From Thermoplasmata archaeon (GTDB lineage: Archaea; Thermoplasmatota; Thermoplasmata; Thermoplasmatales; Thermoplasmataceae), in NCBI GenBank assembly GCA_021799315.1, contig JAJZAR010000070.1:1-7571 (forward strand): DNA of 7,571 nt, in the 5' to 3' direction. Shown here piece by piece: positions 5,194 to 7,571 of the stretch; the stretch's first letter is position 1, and the number at the start of each line of letters is the position of its first letter. A program made the translations under genes and the position numbers. The notes under the pieces are model-generated. The model ran no database searches. It was not told the origin of the DNA and worked only from the letters and a program-made list of their open reading frames with translations.

Positions 5194-7571
5194 AGTAACC
5201 AAGTCCCTTAAGATGATCTTCAACGGTAGCCGTCAATTTTTCAACTTTAAATATTATTTCCGGAAGCGGTGTTGCATATCTTTCCTCTAATTCATAGATC
5301 CTTTCTGAAAGCCTGGAGAATGCCTCATCTACTTTAACCTGCAAAGAATCTTCAATATGGCTAAACCATTTGGTTTCTATAACAGCCTTCTTTATTTCCC
5401 CGGTAGTTGAACCTCTGTACTTTTCACGCAGTTTCGCATCAAGATCGTCCTGCAGTTTTTTCATTTCGCCCTTTATACTGGTTTCCTTCGTTAATAATTC
5501 CATGTAGTCTTTTAATGCTTTATATTCTTCCACAAATTCTAGTTTATTTTTTATTTCCTTCATTCTTTTAACAACTGCAGTCTTACTGATTCCCTGCTGG
5601 GACCTTACCTCTGAAAATGGATCATCATCCTCAGTTGTTTCTTCATCAAGATCGCTTTTTTCAGATCCCAAATCTTCAAGATCTCTTTCAAATTTTTCAA
5701 TGTTTTCTTTTAAATCTTTGAAATACAGGTCTGTAACTATCTGCTTTGGCAACAGGGGGCATTCCCAGTCCACAGCTTTGCCCTTTTTGTTCTTTATTAT
5801 TTCAATGCTAGCTTTCCATCCTCCTGTTGAAACGATATAAAGGTCATCCTGCATTGTTTCATTCCAGTAGTCCATGAAATCCTGGTAAATATCGTAATTA
5901 TCAATGAGTCTAATATCTGAAAACTTTTCCAGCAATGCCTCTGAGAGTGTTTTAACAACATCCTTTGGATTTATCCCTATGTTTGATTCCTCCAGCATGG
6001 GTCTAAATTCCTGGCACCATCTACTGAAAGCTTCATCTACAGTTTTTTTCAGTTCTGCGTGTTCAGGGCTTTCAAGCATAGTAGAAGTAATATCTCCGGC
6101 ATTAATTTTCAGGCTATAGTATCCCGGGTTAGAAGTGCTTTGGAATAACTTTTCCCTGAGGTTTGGAAATGTTTTCCAGTAGCTTTCAAGGCCCATTATA
6201 TCCCTTTCAGGTATACCTCCATGAATGTGCGCCTTTATGTCCTGCAGGTCACCCAGATCGGTTGTATCTATATACAGCGAAATGTTAAGGTTGAAATCGT
6301 TTTTTTCTATTTCTGAGTATTGAACAAGTCTCGAATATTTTGGGATTTCCAGTTGATTATTAAAGACATCAACTATCCTGTGTATGTCCCTAGATCTCAA
6401 GCGATTCTTATCACCTTCCTTGGCATAGCCATCCTGCGCGGCAATCATGAAAATAGATCTTTCAGGGCCTGAATGTTCCTTGTCAAGCACAATTATGGAT
6501 GCCGCTATTCCCGTCCCGTAAAAGAGATTCGGTGGGAGAGCTATAATTCCCTTTATATAGCCATGTTCAGCTATATTCCTCCTTATGATACCTTCTGAAT
6601 TGCTCCTAAACAGCACACCAAGGGGCAGGATAATAGCAGCTTTCCCTGTGCTCTTCATGGATTTAATCATATGAAGAAGGAAGGCGTAATCACCATTCTT
6701 CGCAGGAGGAATTGCACCGAAATTCTGGAATCTGCCGTATATATCATTCGCCGGATCAATCCCATTGGTCCATGATTTAGTGGAAAACGGGGGATTTGCA
6801 ACGACAAAATCAAATGTTTTAAGCGAACCGTCATCAGCCTTCCAGTGCGGATCTGAGAGTGTATTTCCCCTCCATATCTCTGCAGTGGGGTACCCATGTA
6901 ACCACATATTCATTGTTGCCAGTGCCTTTGTTGCAACATCGTTCTCTTGACCGTAGATGGCGATTCCATTTGGAGTTTCATCGGCGGCCTTCAGTAGCAG
7001 GGAACCTGAACCGCATGTTGGATCGTATACTGTCTGTGTGTTGTCCGCCCTCGAAATACCTATAACCTTGGCCATTATCTGTGAAACTTCAGACGGAGTG
7101 TAAAACTGCCCCTTGCTTTTCCCAGATTCTGTTGCAAAGTTTTTCATGAGATATTCGTAGGCGTCGCCTAGTAGATCATCTCCTGCAGCGCCATTCCTGC
7201 TGAAATTGAATTCCTGATTCTGGAAGATAGAGATGAGGTTTGACAGCCTGTCCTGCATTTCTTTTCCATCCCCTAGCTTGCTATTATCGTTGAAATCAAC
7301 CTCCCTGAAGACATCGTTGAGTCCGTTCTCATCTGCAAATCTGGCGATAATTTTATTAATTCTATCCCCCACATCCGGCTGCCCCTTAAAGGCCACTATG
7401 TCATTGAAACTCCCGCCATCCGGTATCTGGACATCTGAATCCGGATTCCCGGCGTATTTATCTGTGACATATCTCATAAAGAGCAAAACAAGAACATAGT
7501 CTTTGTACTGGGAAGCATCCATGCCTCCCCTTAATTCATCGCAACTCTTCCATATTGAGCTGTATAATTCG
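5186..7571 (-). CDS. hsdM: Type I restriction-modification DNA methyltransferase subunit HsdM (5'-partial)
   Basis: This subunit transfers a methyl group from S-adenosylmethionine to adenine N6 in the target chosen by HsdS, and is also a core part of the restriction complex. Counting from the internal Met at 7522, an HsdM N-terminal helical domain covers about residues 1-120. The N6-methyltransferase domain follows: GQFYTP at 138-143, SAM-binding motif I DPTCGSGSL at 167-175, and catalytic NPPF at 243-246 (FVVANPPF). A long C-terminal extension from about 430 to 778 contains charged helices and an acidic stretch near 613-636, ending in a typical RYATPLPEI helix. The frame stays open upstream of 7522 for 16 more codons to the window edge, and these encode the usual HsdM N-terminus (WKSCDELRGG before MDAS). 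The true start is therefore outside the window, probably 10-20 codons away. At about 800 residues it belongs to the long HsdM class; EcoKI HsdM has about 530. It overlaps hsdS by 8 bp. Confidence 0.96.
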   Translation of the reverse strand, partial: ELYSSIWKSCDELRGGMDASQYKDYVLVLLFMRYVTDKYAGNPDSDVQIPDGGSFNDIVAFKGQPDVGDRINKIIARFADENGLNDVFREVDFNDNSKLGDGKEMQDRLSNLISIFQNQEFNFSRNGAAGDDLLGDAYEYLMKNFATESGKSKGQFYTPSEVSQIMAKVIGISRADNTQTVYDPTCGSGSLLLKAADETPNGIAIYGQENDVATKALATMNMWLHGYPTAEIWRGNTLSDPHWKADDGSLKTFDFVVANPPFSTKSWTNGIDPANDIYGRFQNFGAIPPAKNGDYAFLLHMIKSMKSTGKAAIILPLGVLFRSNSEGIIRRNIAEHGYIKGIIALPPNLFYGTGIAASIIVLDKEHSGPERSIFMIAAQDGYAKEGDKNRLRSRDIHRIVDVFNNQLEIPKYSRLVQYSEIEKNDFNLNISLYIDTTDLGDLQDIKAHIHGGIPERDIMGLESYWKTFPNLREKLFQSTSNPGYYSLKINAGDITSTMLESPEHAELKKTVDEAFSRWCQEFRPMLEESNIGINPKDVVKTLSEALLEKFSDIRLIDNYDIYQDFMDYWNETMQDDLYIVSTGGWKASIEIIKNKKGKAVDWECPLLPKQIVTDLYFKDLKENIEKFERDLEDLGSEKSDLDEETTEDDDPFSEVRSQQGISKTAVVKRMKEIKNKLEFVEEYKALKDYMELLTKETSIKGEMKKLQDDLDAKLREKYRGSTTGEIKKAVIETKWFSHIEDSLQVKVDEAFSRLSERIYELEERYATPLPEIIFKVEKLTATVEDHLKGLGYYD

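Noticed and set aside
5191..5223. Longer HsdS starting at the TTG at 5223
   Set aside because: It needs a TTG start, overlaps hsdM by 38 bp and adds residues not typical of HsdS; the ATG at 5193 gives a standard start/stop overlap.
7519..7532. Shine-Dalgarno-like GGGGAGG just before the ATG at 7522
   Set aside because: It ends one base from the ATG, too close to work, and it simply encodes Leu-Arg-Gly-Gly of the conserved HsdM N-terminus; the frame continues upstream.

Overview
The window holds one leftward (minus-strand) operon encoding a complete Type I restriction-modification system, plus an associated zinc metallopeptidase. In transcription order (right to left) the genes are hsdM (DNA adenine methyltransferase, 5' end cut by the window edge), hsdS (specificity subunit), hsdR (nuclease/translocase) and a YgjP/SprT-like HExxH metallopeptidase. 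Every gene overlaps the next by a few bases: 8 bp for hsdM/hsdS, 4 bp for hsdS/hsdR and 11 bp for hsdR/peptidase. This points to one transcript with translational coupling. The promoter lies beyond position 7571 and is not visible.

Region by region: 1-216 is very AT-rich and carries no confirmed gene. It holds a block of five tandem 11-bp repeats (26-80), an oligo-T tract in the minus sense (93-99) that could end the operon transcript, and a perfect 10-bp inverted repeat (151-177). A possible start of another leftward gene lies at position 22, at the extreme edge. 217-924 is the peptidase, 914-3952 hsdR, 3949-5193 hsdS and 5186-7571 hsdM. The hsdM reading frame stays open to the right edge with typical HsdM N-terminal residues, so the ATG at 7522 is not its true start.

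How the parts work together: HsdM and HsdS should form the methyltransferase that marks a bipartite target on host DNA. HsdR joins to make the restriction complex, which translocates and cuts unmodified DNA. All catalytic motifs I looked for are present (SAM motif and NPPF in HsdM; PD-ExK, Walker A, DECH, TGTP and QxxxRxxR in HsdR; HELAH plus a third histidine in the peptidase), so the system looks intact. The two target recognition domains of hsdS are visibly more AT-rich than the rest of the operon, as expected if they were swapped in. The peptidase has no established role in restriction; its placement suggests control or turnover of the complex, which is inference.

Organism: the genes are moderately AT-rich, use many ATA (Ile) and AGA/AGG (Arg) codons, use TGA as a real stop, and have GGTGA/GAGG ribosome binding sites. 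This fits a low-to-moderate GC archaeon, perhaps of the Thermoplasmatales, but a bacterium cannot be excluded from sequence inspection alone. I see no wholly new system. The least explained features are the 11-bp repeat block and the peptidase.
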